Shown here piece by piece: positions 1-8,642 of a stretch of 64,000 nucleotides of DNA. Made by a program: the position numbers and the translations under genes. The notes under the pieces were generated by a model. That model was not told the origin of the DNA. It saw only the letters and a program-made list of their open reading frames with translations, and ran no database searches. Source of the DNA: Cellulomonas chitinilytica (lineage in GTDB: Bacteria > Actinomycetota > Actinomycetes > Actinomycetales > Cellulomonadaceae); contig NZ_BONK01000005.1 in assembly GCF_016862675.1 (NCBI RefSeq), forward strand, positions 186,001-250,000, read 5' to 3'. Each line of letters starts with the position of its first letter. Positions within the stretch are counted from its first letter, which is position 1.

Positions 1-275
1 CGGTTCTCGGTCAGCGTGCCGGCGGCGATCGTGAACGCGGCGGCCGAGGCGCCGTGGTCGTGCAGCTCCGTGCCGTGCGTCGGGAGCCACGTGATGAGCC
101 AGACGTCGACACCGGGCGGGCCGTCGAGACGCGTCCACCACCGGCCGCTCTCCTGGAACCGGACGAGCGGACGCCACAGGTCGGGACGGTCGGCGAGCGA
201 GCGGGTCAGCTCACTCAGCTCGTCGACCCCGAGGGTGGGGTGCGTGTCGGGTCGGTGGGACAGGTCGACGGTCAT
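1..275 (-). CDS. Cysteine dioxygenase-like cupin protein (3' end cut by window edge)
   Basis: The first 91 residues of a cupin protein are visible and the C-terminus lies outside the window. The segment WLPTHGTELHDHG, followed by SAAAFTI, matches the metal-binding HxH start of bacterial cysteine dioxygenase, which oxidises cysteine to cysteine sulfinate with Fe(II). The ATG at 275 is preceded by a GAGAGG ribosome site 7 bases away. A 30-codon Cys-rich ORF lies 107 bases upstream on the same strand, which suggests cysteine-responsive control. Other small-thiol dioxygenases of the same family are possible, because the downstream ligand and catalytic residues cannot be seen. Confidence 0.8.
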   Translation of the reverse strand, partial: MTVDLSHRPDTHPTLGVDELSELTRSLADRPDLWRPLVRFQESGRWWTRLDGPPGVDVWLITWLPTHGTELHDHGASAAAFTIAAGTLTEN

Positions 276-382
276 GGGGGTGCCTCTCGGAGTCTGCGGG
301 TCTGCGTCTGCGGTCGGCCGCGCGGCGCCGGGGGCGGCCGGGGACCGACGTGCCTGCTCCCGGCGTCGGACCGGGGCGGGCG
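276..382 (-). promoter_or_regulatory. Possible attenuator region between leader ORF and cysteine dioxygenase
   Basis: This 107-base untranslated stretch separates the stop of the small Cys-rich ORF from the dioxygenase start. It contains a perfect 7-bp inverted repeat, CGGCCGC (315-321) with GCGGCCG (334-340), able to form a GC-only hairpin. No T-run follows, so a simple intrinsic terminator is not evident. Ribosome-dependent exposure of the downstream gene is an inference from the layout. Confidence 0.35.
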
Positions 383-475
383 TCAGTGCTGCTGACAGCA
401 GGCGCGACAGCGGCGCGGGCCGGCCGGCACCGGCGGGGCGCCCGCGGGGAGCCCGGACATGCGGACGACGGTCAT
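383..475 (-). CDS. Short Cys-rich leader peptide ORF
   Basis: This 30-codon ORF starts at an ATG with a near-ideal ribosome site (GGAGGGAG, 5 bases before the start). It ends in a basic, cysteine-dense tail, RRCRACCQQH. The strong ribosome site, the Cys cluster close to the stop and the position directly upstream of a cysteine dioxygenase fit a ribosome-stalling leader that senses cysteinyl-tRNA. Actinobacteria carry polycysteine leader peptides ahead of sulfur genes, but placing this ORF in that group is an inference. It could also be a chance ORF. Confidence 0.5.
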   Translation of the reverse strand: MTVVRMSGLPAGAPPVPAGPRRCRACCQQH

Positions 476-701
476 CGGTGCTCCCTCCGTGCTCGGCGGC
501 GGCGGCGTCGCGGTGGCTCGCGCGCCGGGGTGGCACACGGGAGCACGCGAGCTCGCCGCGGTCAACGGTCATGCGCCGGAGTCTTGGATCGTGGACGCCT
601 GCGCCAGCGGCACGGACGGCCGCTCGAGCCCCGTCGGGCGGGTGCCGTGGGATGCCTTGACAGGCTTCGCCGGGCGTCCACAGAATGCACGCGGAGCGCT
701 C

Positions 702-715
702 TGAGAGCGCTCTCA
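702..715. promoter_or_regulatory. CebR/CelR-type LacI-family operator
   Basis: TGAGAGCGCTCTCA is a perfect 14-bp palindrome. It differs from the CebR/CelR cellulose-regulon operator TGGGAGCGCTCCCA of Streptomyces and Thermobifida only at the symmetric third position and its partner. It lies 75 bases upstream of a secreted-protein gene. A partial extra half site, GGAGCGCT (693-700), abuts it. This suggests repression by a cellobiose-responsive LacI-family protein. Confidence 0.7.
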
Positions 716-790
716 CCCTCGAGCCACGTGGGGATCTCTTCGGCAGTCGAACGATCCGAGAGTCCGAGCTACGACATCTGGGGGAGTCCC

Positions 791-1198
791 ATGCGCCACC
801 TCTCGACCGCCGTCCGCCGCGCTGCCGGGTGCCTCGCGGCACTCGCCGCCGTCGTCGCCCTCGCCGCACCGCCGGCGAGCGCGTCCTCCGACCGCGACAT
901 CGCCATCCGCGGCCTCGCCCAGTGCGACGCCGTCGCGGGGCAGTGGGTCGTCACGTGGGAGGTCACCAACCACGCGGACGTCACCGGCACGATCGGCAAC
1001 GTCCGCGCCTACCCCGCGAGCCGCCCGCTCGTGGGCCTGCCGAGCCGGATCCAGCCGGGCGAGACCGTCCGCGGTGAGCAGCGGCTGCTCGCGAGCGAGT
1101 ACAGCGGCGAGATCCTCTTCGACGTGAACTGGGACGACGGCCCGGTCACGTACGACCATCACTGGCCGATCTACATCTACCTGTACTGCGGGGGCTGA
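791..1198 (+). CDS. Small secreted protein, unknown function
   Basis: This encodes a 135-residue preprotein. Residues 1-33 form a Sec signal: positive RRAA, a long Ala/Val/Leu core, and a PASAS cleavage area. The mature part is about 100 residues, predicted mostly beta, with one Cys near each end (AQCDA and LYCGG) that could form a disulfide. The WEVTN segment resembles extracellular Ig-like or carbohydrate-associated folds, but no family is recognised. The ATG at 791 has GGGGAG just upstream. The palindromic CebR-like operator in its promoter region suggests expression with cellulolytic genes. Confidence 0.75.
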   Translation: MRHLSTAVRRAAGCLAALAAVVALAAPPASASSDRDIAIRGLAQCDAVAGQWVVTWEVTNHADVTGTIGNVRAYPASRPLVGLPSRIQPGETVRGEQRLLASEYSGEILFDVNWDDGPVTYDHHWPIYIYLYCGG

Positions 1199-1624
1199 GC
1201 GGAGCGGCGTCCGTCGCTGTGCCTCCTGCCGACGAGCCCCGGTTCCCGTGCCCTCGCGGGTCGGGGCGGGGCTCGTCGGTCCGTCCGGGCAGAGCCGTCT
1301 CGACAGGTGGTCGGCGTTGACACCATGTGGACCCCTGTGGACACTCGTTGCATGCCCATCGCCCGGCCTGTGCCTCAGGTCCCGCTCCACGCGGGACGCG
1401 TCGACGCCATGTCGACGCGCCGGTGTCTGTGTCGAATGTGTCGCTGACGACCTCGTCGTCCCGGTCCGCGCAGCTCTGACGAGCCCCCGCAGGCGTTCCG
1501 CCTGGCTGGTGGGTGCGGACCAGTCCCGCCGCCTCGCGGCGCAGCCCGACACCGTCGTTCTCGCCCGTCAGGGCGCGACGGTGCGGAGCCGACACCGATC
1601 ACAGACAGAGCCCCTGGAGCTGAC
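1199..1624. other. Intergenic stretch without a convincing gene
   Basis: About 425 bases between the secreted protein and the next small gene. ORFs on both strands here lack ribosome sites and recognisable products. A TTGACA hexamer at 1317-1322 is followed 17 bases later by GACACT, which is only a weak promoter candidate. Several short TGTCGA/GTCGACG repeats occur at 1398-1440. I see no RNA gene. Confidence 0.4.
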
Positions 1625-1900
1625 GTGGCCCACCACGCCCGTACCGACGTCCTTCCCATCCAGACGATCGTCGCCAACGCCTCGCCGGGTGCGTGGCGTG
1701 ACGGTCTCGTCACCGCGCGCGATCAGGACGCACTGACCGTCCTGCTCCTCGACGGCGGCGCCCTCGTCCTCTCGACGAGCGCGGCCCCGGAGCTCGGCGA
1801 GCCGGTCGCCGTGCACCCCGTCGCGGAGGTGATCGCGGTCGGGAGCGCGTGGTACTCGGCCCGCGCGCTCGCCGACCACGACGGAGCACCCCGCTCCTAG
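1625..1900 (+). CDS. Small hypothetical protein
   Basis: A 91-residue protein starting at GTG, with GGAG about 9 bases upstream. It has no signal or membrane segment. Alternating hydrophobic stretches (DALTVLLLDGGALVLS, PVAVHPVAEVIAVG) suggest a compact beta fold, somewhat like small PilZ- or SH3-like modules. No family is recognised. It is convergent with the copper storage gene, with 18 bases between stops. Confidence 0.55.
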   Translation: MAHHARTDVLPIQTIVANASPGAWRDGLVTARDQDALTVLLLDGGALVLSTSAAPELGEPVAVHPVAEVIAVGSAWYSARALADHDGAPRS

Positions 1901-1918
1901 GCGGCTCCTCGGCGGGCC

Positions 1919-2320
1919 TCAGGCCGGCATCGAGCTCATGCACGCCGCGCACGCCGCGACCATCGCGCGGCAGGCCGACGCGCAGATCCGGCAGTGCTCC
2001 GACATGTCGGCGTGCATGTCGCACTCGGCCGCGCACGCCTCACCCATCGCCATGCAGGCCGTCATCATCGAGCGCATGACGCCCATGTCGTAACCGCTCG
2101 GGCGCATCATCATGCGCATCATCGCGGTGGCGACGTCGGCGCAGTTCATGCACATCGACGCGCAGCGCCCCATGCTCTCCCCGGCGTCGGCGTCGGCGCA
2201 CATCGTGGCCGCCATCGACGCCGCGGAACACGCCTCCACGCACTGCTGCATCATCGTCATGTCCATGCCCGTGGTCTCCGGCATGGTCATCGATCCCATC
2301 ATGTCCGCCATCATGCTCAT
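1919..2320 (-). CDS. Csp-type four-helix copper storage protein (DUF326-like)
   Basis: A 133-residue protein with 14 cysteines and more than 20 methionines. The cysteines recur at helical spacing (QQCVEAC, GRCASMCMNC, TACMAMGEACAAEC, EHCRICASAC, AACAAC), the hallmark of Csp proteins, whose four-helix bundle is filled with Cu(I) thiolates. The N-terminal Met-rich stretch resembles Cu(I)-handling segments. There is no signal peptide, so it would be cytosolic (Csp3-like). I chose the ATG at 2320 because the longer ORF upstream has no ribosome site and no Cys/Met bias. No copper ATPase or CsoR is adjacent. Confidence 0.85.
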   Translation of the reverse strand: MSMMADMMGSMTMPETTGMDMTMMQQCVEACSAASMAATMCADADAGESMGRCASMCMNCADVATAMMRMMMRPSGYDMGVMRSMMTACMAMGEACAAECDMHADMSEHCRICASACRAMVAACAACMSSMPA

Positions 2321-2483
2321 CGCTGCTTGCCACCCCTCGTCGCGCGTGCAGTGCCCTGGCCCGATCGACGCTACGCCGGGTGCCCGGCGGGTCGCCATGG
2401 AGGAAACGGACTCGTAACGAGGGGCCGCCGGCGACCCGGCGCGCGAGCGGACGTCCCGCAGCGCCGGCCGCCGACGCCCGGGG

Positions 2484-4388
2484 TCAGCGGGTGCGGCCGA
2501 GCGCGGCGCGCATCCGTGCCAGCCGGTCGCGCAGCTCGGGCGGCACGCGGTCGCCGAAGGTCGCGAAGAACTCCTCGGTGAGGTCGGCCTCGAGCGACCA
2601 GGCGTCGGTGTCGACGTGGAACAGCCGGGCGAGGTCCTCGTCGCTGACGTCGAGCCCGCGGGTGTCGAGCGCGCCGGGTGCGGGCAGCAGCCCGACGGGG
2701 CTGGTGACGGCGCCGACGTCGGTGCGCAGCCCGCGGGTGCGGTCGACCTGCTCGACGATCCAGGCGAGGACGCGCGAGTTCTCCCCGAACCCGGGCCACA
2801 GGAAGCGGCCGTCGTCGTCCTTGCGGAACCAGTTGACCTGGAACACGAGCGGCCGCCGGTCGGCGTCGAGCGCCTCCCCGACGCGGAGCCAGTGGGCCCA
2901 GTGGTCGGCCATGTCGTACCCGCAGAACGGCAGCATCGCGAACGGGTCGCGGCGCAGCTCCCCGACGAGGCCCTCGGCGGCGGCGGTCCGTTCGGAGGAG
3001 ATGGTCGCGCCCATGAACACGCCGTGCGCCCAGCTCTCCGCCTGGGTCACGAGCGGGACGTTCGTCGCGCGGCGGCCGCCGAACACGATCGCGTCGAGCA
3101 CGACGCCCTCCGGGTCGTCCCAGCCGTCCGCGATCGTCGGGCACTGCGCGGCGGCGACCGTGAACCGGGAGTTCGGGTGCGCGGCGGGCCGTCCGGCGGC
3201 GCCGTCGGCGGGGGTCCAGTCGCGCCCGGTCCAGTCGACGAGGTGGGGCGGTGCGTCGGGGGTCAGGCCTTCCCACCAGACGTCGCCCTCGGGGGTGAGC
3301 GCGACGTTCGTGAAGATCGTGTCGTGCCGGAGGGTCTCGACGGCGGCGGGGTTGGTGGTCTCGCCCGTGCCCGGCGCGACGCCGAAGAAGCCGGCCTCGG
3401 GGTTGATGGCCCGCAGCGACCCGTCGGGTCCGGGGCGGAGCCAGGCGATGTCGTCGCCGATCGTCTCGACGTGCCAGCCCGGGAGCGTCGGGACGAGCAT
3501 GGCGAGGTTCGTCTTGCCGCACGCCGACGGGAACGCTGCGGCGACGTGGTACCTGCGCCCCTGCGGCGAGGTGAGGCGGACGAGCAGCATGTGCTCCGCG
3601 AGCCACCCCTCGTCGCGGCCCATCACGGAGGCGATGCGCAGTGCGAAGCACTTCTTGCCGAGCAGCGCGTTGCCGCCGTAGCCCGACCCGTAGGACCAGA
3701 TCTCGCGCGTCTCGGGGAAGTGCGAGATGTACTTCGTCGGGTTGCACGGCCAGGGGACGTCGTCGTGGAGCGTGCCGTCGCGGTCGCGCAGGGGTGCGCC
3801 GACGGAGTGCACGGCGGGCACGAAGGGTGCGCCGGCGTCGACGAGGTCGAGCACGTCGCGGCTCACGCGGGTCATCACGTGCATGCTGACCACGGCGTAC
3901 GGCGAGTCCGTGACCTGCACACCGACGCGCGACAGGGGTCCGCCGACCGGCCCCATCGAGAACGGCACCACGTACATCGTGCGGCCGCGCATGCTCCCCG
4001 CGAACACCGCGTCGAGCTCGGCCCGCATCGCGGCGGGCTCGCGCCAGTTGTTCGACGGGCCGGCGTCGGCCTCGTCGCGCGGGCAGACGAACGTGCGCGA
4101 CTCGACGCGGGCGACGTCGTCGGGGTCCGAGCGGGCGAGGTAGCTGCCGGGGCGCAGCGTCGGGTCGAGGGGGAGCAGCGTGCCGGTCCGCACCATGTGC
4201 CCGAGCAGGGAGCGCCGCTCCGCGTCGGACCCGTCGCACCACACGACGGCGTCGGGCTGCGTGAGGTCGGCGACCGCGGCGACCCACGCGCGGACGTCGC
4301 CCGTGAGGGCGACGGACGTGACGTCGGCGAGCGTGCGGACCGCCACGCGGCTGCGGGTCGTGGTCGGGTGCGGCGCGAGCATGGTCAT
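2484..4388 (-). CDS. pckG: Phosphoenolpyruvate carboxykinase (GTP)
   Basis: A 634-residue enzyme that converts oxaloacetate plus GTP to phosphoenolpyruvate, CO2 and GDP in gluconeogenesis. Diagnostic motifs are the P-loop [10 protein letters not shown], the metal-binding [21 protein letters not shown], and the [12 protein letters not shown] segment. Length fits the GTP-dependent family. The ATG at 4388 follows GGAGGAG with 8-base spacing. It is transcribed away from a RamB-like regulator with 130 bases between starts. RamB proteins control acetate and gluconeogenic genes, so regulation by its neighbour is likely. Confidence 0.97.
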   Translation of the reverse strand: MTMLAPHPTTTRSRVAVRTLADVTSVALTGDVRAWVAAVADLTQPDAVVWCDGSDAERRSLLGHMVRTGTLLPLDPTLRPGSYLARSDPDDVARVESRTFVCPRDEADAGPSNNWREPAAMRAELDAVFAGSMRGRTMYVVPFSMGPVGGPLSRVGVQVTDSPYAVVSMHVMTRVSRDVLDLVDAGAPFVPAVHSVGAPLRDRDGTLHDDVPWPCNPTKYISHFPETREIWSYGSGYGGNALLGKKCFALRIASVMGRDEGWLAEHMLLVRLTSPQGRRYHVAAAFPSACGKTNLAMLVPTLPGWHVETIGDDIAWLRPGPDGSLRAINPEAGFFGVAPGTGETTNPAAVETLRHDTIFTNVALTPEGDVWWEGLTPDAPPHLVDWTGRDWTPADGAAGRPAAHPNSRFTVAAAQCPTIADGWDDPEGVVLDAIVFGGRRATNVPLVTQAESWAHGVFMGATISSERTAAAEGLVGELRRDPFAMLPFCGYDMADHWAHWLRVGEALDADRRPLVFQVNWFRKDDDGRFLWPGFGENSRVLAWIVEQVDRTRGLRTDVGAVTSPVGLLPAPGALDTRGLDVSDEDLARLFHVDTDAWSLEADLTEEFFATFGDRVPPELRDRLARMRAALGRTR

Positions 4389-4518
4389 GTTCGGGTCTCC
4401 TCCAGCGCTCCTCGGCGTGCGCTCTCTGTACTTCCATCCCACGGCAAGCACGGCTGCCTTGCGGGACGACTCGCCCGTCAAAAATGGCCGTTCTTGCCGT
4501 AGAGTCACGTTCGTGGGG
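4389..4518. promoter_or_regulatory. Divergent pckG / RamB-like regulator control region
   Basis: This 130-base divergent intergenic region contains repeated CTTGC half sites. GCAAG (4444-4448) pairs with CTTGC (4458-4462), and ACGGCAAG (4441-4448) forms a perfect 8-bp inverted repeat with CTTGCCGT (4493-4500). TAGAGT (4500-4505) is a plausible -10 for the regulator, which would then have a very short leader. Corynebacterial RamB sites contain a TTTGCAAA-like core, so the CTTGC repeats may be the local equivalent. Confidence 0.45.
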
Positions 4519-6006
4519 ATGGACCAGCGCGACGAGACCGGCACGCAGGGCACGCCCGACGCCCTGACGCTCGGGCGCCGCGTCCGGCACCTGCGCACCG
4601 CACGCGGCCTGACGCTCGACGCCCTCGGGCGGCGCGTGGGCGTGACGCCGAGCGTGCTGTCGCTCGTCGAGAACGGCCGCCGTGAGCCGCGCCTCGCCCT
4701 GCTGCGCGGCATCGCCGAGGCGCTCGACGTGACCGTCGCGGACCTGCTCGAGGCCGAGCCGCCGTCGCGCCGCGCCGCCCTCGAGATCGCCCTGGACCGG
4801 GCGCAGCGCTCCGCCGGCTTCGACCGGCTCTCCCTGCCCACCGTCCGCCCGGGGCGGTCCCTGCCGCTGCCGATCCTCGAGCAGCTCGTCGGGCTCCACG
4901 CCGAGCTGGCCCGCCGCGACCTCGAGTCCGTCGCGACCCCCGAGGAGGCCCGTCGCGCGAACACCCAGATCCGCCTCGAGCGGCAGCAGCGCGACAACCA
5001 CCTGCCCGAGATCGAACGGCTCGCCGAGTCGATGGCGCGCAAGGCCGGGTACACGTCCGGGGCGCTCACGCACCGCACCGTGACGCGGATGGCCGAGCAG
5101 CTCGGGTTCGTCATCGTCTACGTCGACGACCTGCCGAGCTCGACCCGCACCGTCACCGACCTCGCGAACGGCCGCATCTACCTGCCGCCGGCGTCCGCCC
5201 CGGGCGGCCACGGGCTGCGCTCGCTCACGCTGCAGGCGATCGCGCACCGGGTGCTCGGGCACGAGCGCCCCTCGTCGTACGACGAGTTCCTCCGCCAGCG
5301 CATGGAGATCACCTACTTCGCGTCGTGCTGCCTCATGCCCGAGTCGGCCGCCGTCGCGCACCTCGCGCAGCACAAGCGGGAGAAGGACCTCGCGATCGAG
5401 GACCTGCGGGACGCGTTCGGCGTGACGCACGAGGCGGCGGCGCAGCGGTTCACCAGCCTCGCCACCCACCACCTCGGCATCCCGGTCCACTTCGTGCGGA
5501 TCGGGGGCGACGGCGCGATCTACCGGGCGTACGCGAACGACGGGCTGCCGCTGCCGACGGACGTGACCGGCGCGATCGAGGGGCAGCTCGTCTGCCGGAG
5601 CTGGGGCGTGCGGCGTGCCCTGACGCGGCGGGACCGCTCGTCCGAGTCGTACCAGTACACCGACACGCCCGCGGGCACGTTCTGGTGCTCGACGCAGACG
5701 GGCTCGGGGACCACCGGAGCGATGTCCCTCGCCGTCGGGGTGCCGTTCGCGCACGCCACGTGGTTCCGCGGCCGGGACACCACGGACCGGCACAGGTCGA
5801 CCTGCCCGGACGAGGGCTGCTGCCGCCGGCCGCGCGCCGCGGCGGCCGCTCGCTGGCAGGACGCGTCGTGGCCCAGCGCCCGGATCCACCAGCAGGTGTT
5901 CTCCGCGCTGCCGACCGGGGCGTTCCCCGGCGTCGACGCGCGCGAGGTGTACGCGTTCCTCGACCGGCACGCGCCGCAGGCCGCCACCGGCGCGACCGAC
6001 GAGTAG
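4519..6006 (+). CDS. RamB/ScfR-like short-chain acyl-responsive regulator
   Basis: A 495-residue cytosolic regulator. Residues about 15-75 form an XRE HTH ([19 protein letters not shown] through [17 protein letters not shown]). The middle carries a degenerate IrrE/ImmA-like domain in which the usual HExxH is replaced by [11 protein letters not shown]. The C-terminal 150 residues match the short-chain fatty acyl regulator domain, with the [11 protein letters not shown] cysteine cluster. This architecture is that of RamB and related actinobacterial regulators of acetate, propionate and glyoxylate genes. Divergence from pckG supports a carbon-metabolism role. ATG 4519 was chosen; an in-frame GTG at 4513 is less likely. 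Confidence 0.88.
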   Translation: MDQRDETGTQGTPDALTLGRRVRHLRTARGLTLDALGRRVGVTPSVLSLVENGRREPRLALLRGIAEALDVTVADLLEAEPPSRRAALEIALDRAQRSAGFDRLSLPTVRPGRSLPLPILEQLVGLHAELARRDLESVATPEEARRANTQIRLERQQRDNHLPEIERLAESMARKAGYTSGALTHRTVTRMAEQLGFVIVYVDDLPSSTRTVTDLANGRIYLPPASAPGGHGLRSLTLQAIAHRVLGHERPSSYDEFLRQRMEITYFASCCLMPESAAVAHLAQHKREKDLAIEDLRDAFGVTHEAAAQRFTSLATHHLGIPVHFVRIGGDGAIYRAYANDGLPLPTDVTGAIEGQLVCRSWGVRRALTRRDRSSESYQYTDTPAGTFWCSTQTGSGTTGAMSLAVGVPFAHATWFRGRDTTDRHRSTCPDEGCCRRPRAAAAARWQDASWPSARIHQQVFSALPTGAFPGVDAREVYAFLDRHAPQAATGATDE

Positions 6007-6023
6007 CGCCCGAGACCGTCGCC

Positions 6024-6054
6024 GGGAACCTTCACCCGCCCGGGCAGGTATCTA
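6024..6054 (+). promoter_or_regulatory. Possible ECF-sigma promoter
   Basis: GGGAACC (6024-6030) is followed after 17 bases by GTATCTA (6048-6054), a spacing and -35 sequence typical of ECF sigma promoters (GGAAC in the -35). It lies 65 bases before the ATG of the following membrane protein gene. No sigma factor is in the window. Confidence 0.4.
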
Positions 6055-6118
6055 GGCGGTCCGTGCCGTCTCCTTCGCGGAAGCGATGGTCGTCGGTCCA
6101 GGACGGGCGGAGGACGCC

Positions 6119-7495
6119 ATGACGACGATGCCGGGCCACATGCCGGCCGGTGCTCCGGGGATGCGCACGGGCAACGGCAGCACCGGGATGCGCACGGGAG
6201 GCGGCGCACCGGGGATGCGCGGGAGCGACGGGCACCCCAGGGTGCTGGACGTCCCGCCGTCGGTGAAGCGGGGCGACCCGCCGGAGCCGCCTGCGGACGT
6301 CACCGCGGGCCCGGCCCCTGACGCCATGCCCGAGGCCACGCCCGACGTCACGCCCGACGTCATGCCCGACATCACGCCGGACGCCGTCCAGGACGCGCCG
6401 CCGCCGGCTGCCGCGGCGACCGTGCCGAGCGGAGTCCCGGGCGCGGCCACGAGCGAAGCCCTGGTCGTGACTCCGCTCGCCATCGCGGGCCCGGGCCGCT
6501 CGCTGCGGGTGACCGCCGCGTACGCCGACCTGCAGCTCGTCCGGAACACCGTCCTGGAGGCCGGGACGTCGGTCACCGGCAGCGAGACGGTCCGCAGCAT
6601 CTGCACGGCCGAGCTCGACGCCGCGAAGGCCGCCCTCGAGAAGTGCGACGAGAAGGGTCCGAAGCGCGGCCGTCGCGACGCCCACCTCGAGTTCGCGTGG
6701 ACCGCGATCCACCGGGCACGCGCCCTGCTGCCGCTGATCGTCGACGACGACGCCCTCGACACCCAGTACCTGTACGCCGTCGAGCGCGTCGGTCGGATGC
6801 AGCCCCGCAACGCGCGGCTCCTCGCGGCGCTCGGCACCGCGCAGAGCCGCAAGGGCGCGACCCCGCAGGACGAGCGCCTGCACCGGCAGCGGCTCAGCTT
6901 CGCGCTGTCGGCCGCGTACGCGTCGGCGGACCGCGAGCACCAGCAGCTCCGGCTCCTGCGGGACCGTCTGGTCCGGGTCGCGGCCTTCACCTGGCTCGCC
7001 CTCGCGATCGTCGTGCTCGCCGGCACGCTCGTGCCGACGCTGTTCCCGCTGTGCTCGGGCGGCGACGGCGCGCAGGTCTGCCCGACCGGTCGCGGCGCAC
7101 CGAGCGCGGGCGACGTCGCGACGGTCGTGTTCCTCGGCATGATCGGCGCCGGCCTGACAGCGGTGCTGGCGGTCAGCCGGGCCCGGCCGTCGGCCTCGCC
7201 GTACCGGCTGATGCCGGCGCTGAGCCTGCTGCGCATCCCGCTCGGCGGCATCGTCGCGGTCCTGGGCATCGTCGTGATGCAGAGCGAGGTCATCCCGGGC
7301 TTCCAGGGTGTGCTCGACGTGCAGCAGATCGCCGTGTACGCGATCGTCTTCGGCTTCGCGCAGGAGGCCGTGACCCGCCTGCTCGAGAACCGGGTCCGTG
7401 CCCTGCAGGACTACGCGGCGCAGGGGGTGAGCGGGAAGCAGGCGGGCTCCACGGCGGCGGCGATCGCCGCCACGCGCGTCCAGGACGAGGCGTGA
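6119..7495 (+). CDS. Membrane protein with Pro/Asp-rich N-terminal region, unknown function
   Basis: A 458-residue protein. Residues 1-125 are low-complexity, with GMRTG repeats and then xPDVxPDxTPD repeats. Residues about 150-290 are a charged helical soluble domain. The C-terminal third has at least four membrane segments (VAAFTWLALAIVVLAGTL, VVFLGMIGAGLTAVLAV, LGGIVAVLGIVVM, IAVYAIVFGFAQE). The start at 6119 follows GGAGG with 5-base spacing. Its stop lies 4 bases from that of dinB, which is convergent. A possible ECF promoter suggests envelope-stress control. No known family is recognised. Confidence 0.75.
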   Translation: MTTMPGHMPAGAPGMRTGNGSTGMRTGGGAPGMRGSDGHPRVLDVPPSVKRGDPPEPPADVTAGPAPDAMPEATPDVTPDVMPDITPDAVQDAPPPAAAATVPSGVPGAATSEALVVTPLAIAGPGRSLRVTAAYADLQLVRNTVLEAGTSVTGSETVRSICTAELDAAKAALEKCDEKGPKRGRRDAHLEFAWTAIHRARALLPLIVDDDALDTQYLYAVERVGRMQPRNARLLAALGTAQSRKGATPQDERLHRQRLSFALSAAYASADREHQQLRLLRDRLVRVAAFTWLALAIVVLAGTLVPTLFPLCSGGDGAQVCPTGRGAPSAGDVATVVFLGMIGAGLTAVLAVSRARPSASPYRLMPALSLLRIPLGGIVAVLGIVVMQSEVIPGFQGVLDVQQIAVYAIVFGFAQEAVTRLLENRVRALQDYAAQGVSGKQAGSTAAAIAATRVQDEA

Positions 7496-7499
7496 CGCA

Positions 7500-8576
7500 T
7501 CAGATCCGGCCGCGCACCGGTGTCCGGTCGACCGGGTCCCCGTCCTGGGGCATCGCCATCTCCGCGCGCACGCCGAGCAGCCGGACCTCGCGGTCCTCGA
7601 GCGTCTCCGCGAGCGCCGTCACCGCCGCGACCACGGTCGCCCCGTCGCGGGTGGGCTCGGGGAGCTTGCGGCTCGTGGTCTTCGTGACGAACGGCGCGTA
7701 GCGCACCTTCAGCGCGACGCGGACCACGAGGCGTCCGTCCTGCGCCGTGTCCTCGACGACCGCACGTGCGAGCTCGGTGACGGCGTCGCGCACCTGGTCG
7801 GGGGTCGTGAGGTTCTGCTGGAACGTGGTCTCGCGGCTGTGGCCCCGGGGTATCCACGGGCTGTCGTCGACCGTCGTCGGCCCGAGCCCCTGCCCGAGCT
7901 GGTGGTACCAGAGACCCATCTTCGGCCCGAACTCCGCGACCAGGACGTCGGTCGGTGCGGCGGCGAGCTCGTGCACGGTCGTGACGCCGAGCGCGGCGAG
8001 CCGCTTCGACACCTTCGTGCCCACGCCCCACAGGTCGATCGTGGGGCGGTTCCCCATGACGTCGGACCAGTTCTCGGCCGTGAGCCGGAACATCCCGGCC
8101 GGCTTGCCGAACTCGGTGGCGATCTTCGCGCGGACCTTGTTGTCGCCGATCCCGACCGAGCAGTGCAGGAGCGTCGCGGCGAGCACGGCCTCCTGCGCGC
8201 GGCGGGCCAGCGCCTCGGGGTCGTCGGTCTCGACGCCGAGGAACGCCTCGTCCCACCCGAGCACCTCGACGACGACGCCGAGCGACCTCAGCGTCGCCAT
8301 GACCCGCTCCGACGTCGCCTCGTACTCCGGGGCGTCCACGGGGAGGAACACGCCGTCGGGCAGCTTGCGTGCCGCGATCCGCAGGGGCATCCCGGAGTGC
8401 ACGCCGAACGCCCGCGCCTCGTACGACGCGGTCGAGACGACGCCTCGTTCCGTGGGGTCCCCGCGGCCGCCGACGACGACGGGCCGGCCGGCGAGCTCGG
8501 GGTGGCGCAGCACCTCGACGGCAGCGACGAACTGGTCGAGGTCCACGTGGAGCACCCACGGGGTGTGCGGGCTCAT
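7500..8576 (-). CDS. dinB: Y-family DNA polymerase, DinB2-like
   Basis: A 358-residue translesion polymerase. The first catalytic motif is HVDLDQFVAAVE (residues 10-21) and the second is LGWDEAFLGV, giving the metal-binding Asp/Asp/Glu set. GIGDNKVRAKIATEFGKP and the GVGTKVSKRLAALGV helix-hairpin-helix follow, then a little-finger domain. DLDQF and GWDEAFL resemble Mycobacterium smegmatis DinB2. Val17 stands where E. coli DinB has the steric-gate Phe and DinB2 has Leu, so ribonucleotide exclusion may be relaxed. The family member lacks an obvious C-terminal beta-clamp peptide. It is divergent from an MFS gene 66 bases away, and I see no SOS box. Confidence 0.93.
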   Translation of the reverse strand: MSPHTPWVLHVDLDQFVAAVEVLRHPELAGRPVVVGGRGDPTERGVVSTASYEARAFGVHSGMPLRIAARKLPDGVFLPVDAPEYEATSERVMATLRSLGVVVEVLGWDEAFLGVETDDPEALARRAQEAVLAATLLHCSVGIGDNKVRAKIATEFGKPAGMFRLTAENWSDVMGNRPTIDLWGVGTKVSKRLAALGVTTVHELAAAPTDVLVAEFGPKMGLWYHQLGQGLGPTTVDDSPWIPRGHSRETTFQQNLTTPDQVRDAVTELARAVVEDTAQDGRLVVRVALKVRYAPFVTKTTSRKLPEPTRDGATVVAAVTALAETLEDREVRLLGVRAEMAMPQDGDPVDRTPVRGRI

Positions 8577-8642
8577 CCTCGGAGTCTGCCGGTCCCGACG
8601 TGCGGCGTCACCGGTCCAGCCGGTGCTCGGTACCGTCGAGAC

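Noticed and set aside
1317..1345. Sigma-70-like promoter TTGACA-N17-GACACT
   Set aside because: The -10 is poor and no gene follows closely; kept only as a note in the gap description.
2371..5970. Very long open frame on the minus strand opposite the RamB-like gene and through pckG
   Set aside because: Low-complexity Arg/Pro/Gly translation, caused by GC-rich codon bias of the true genes; the real products on both strands have clear family motifs.
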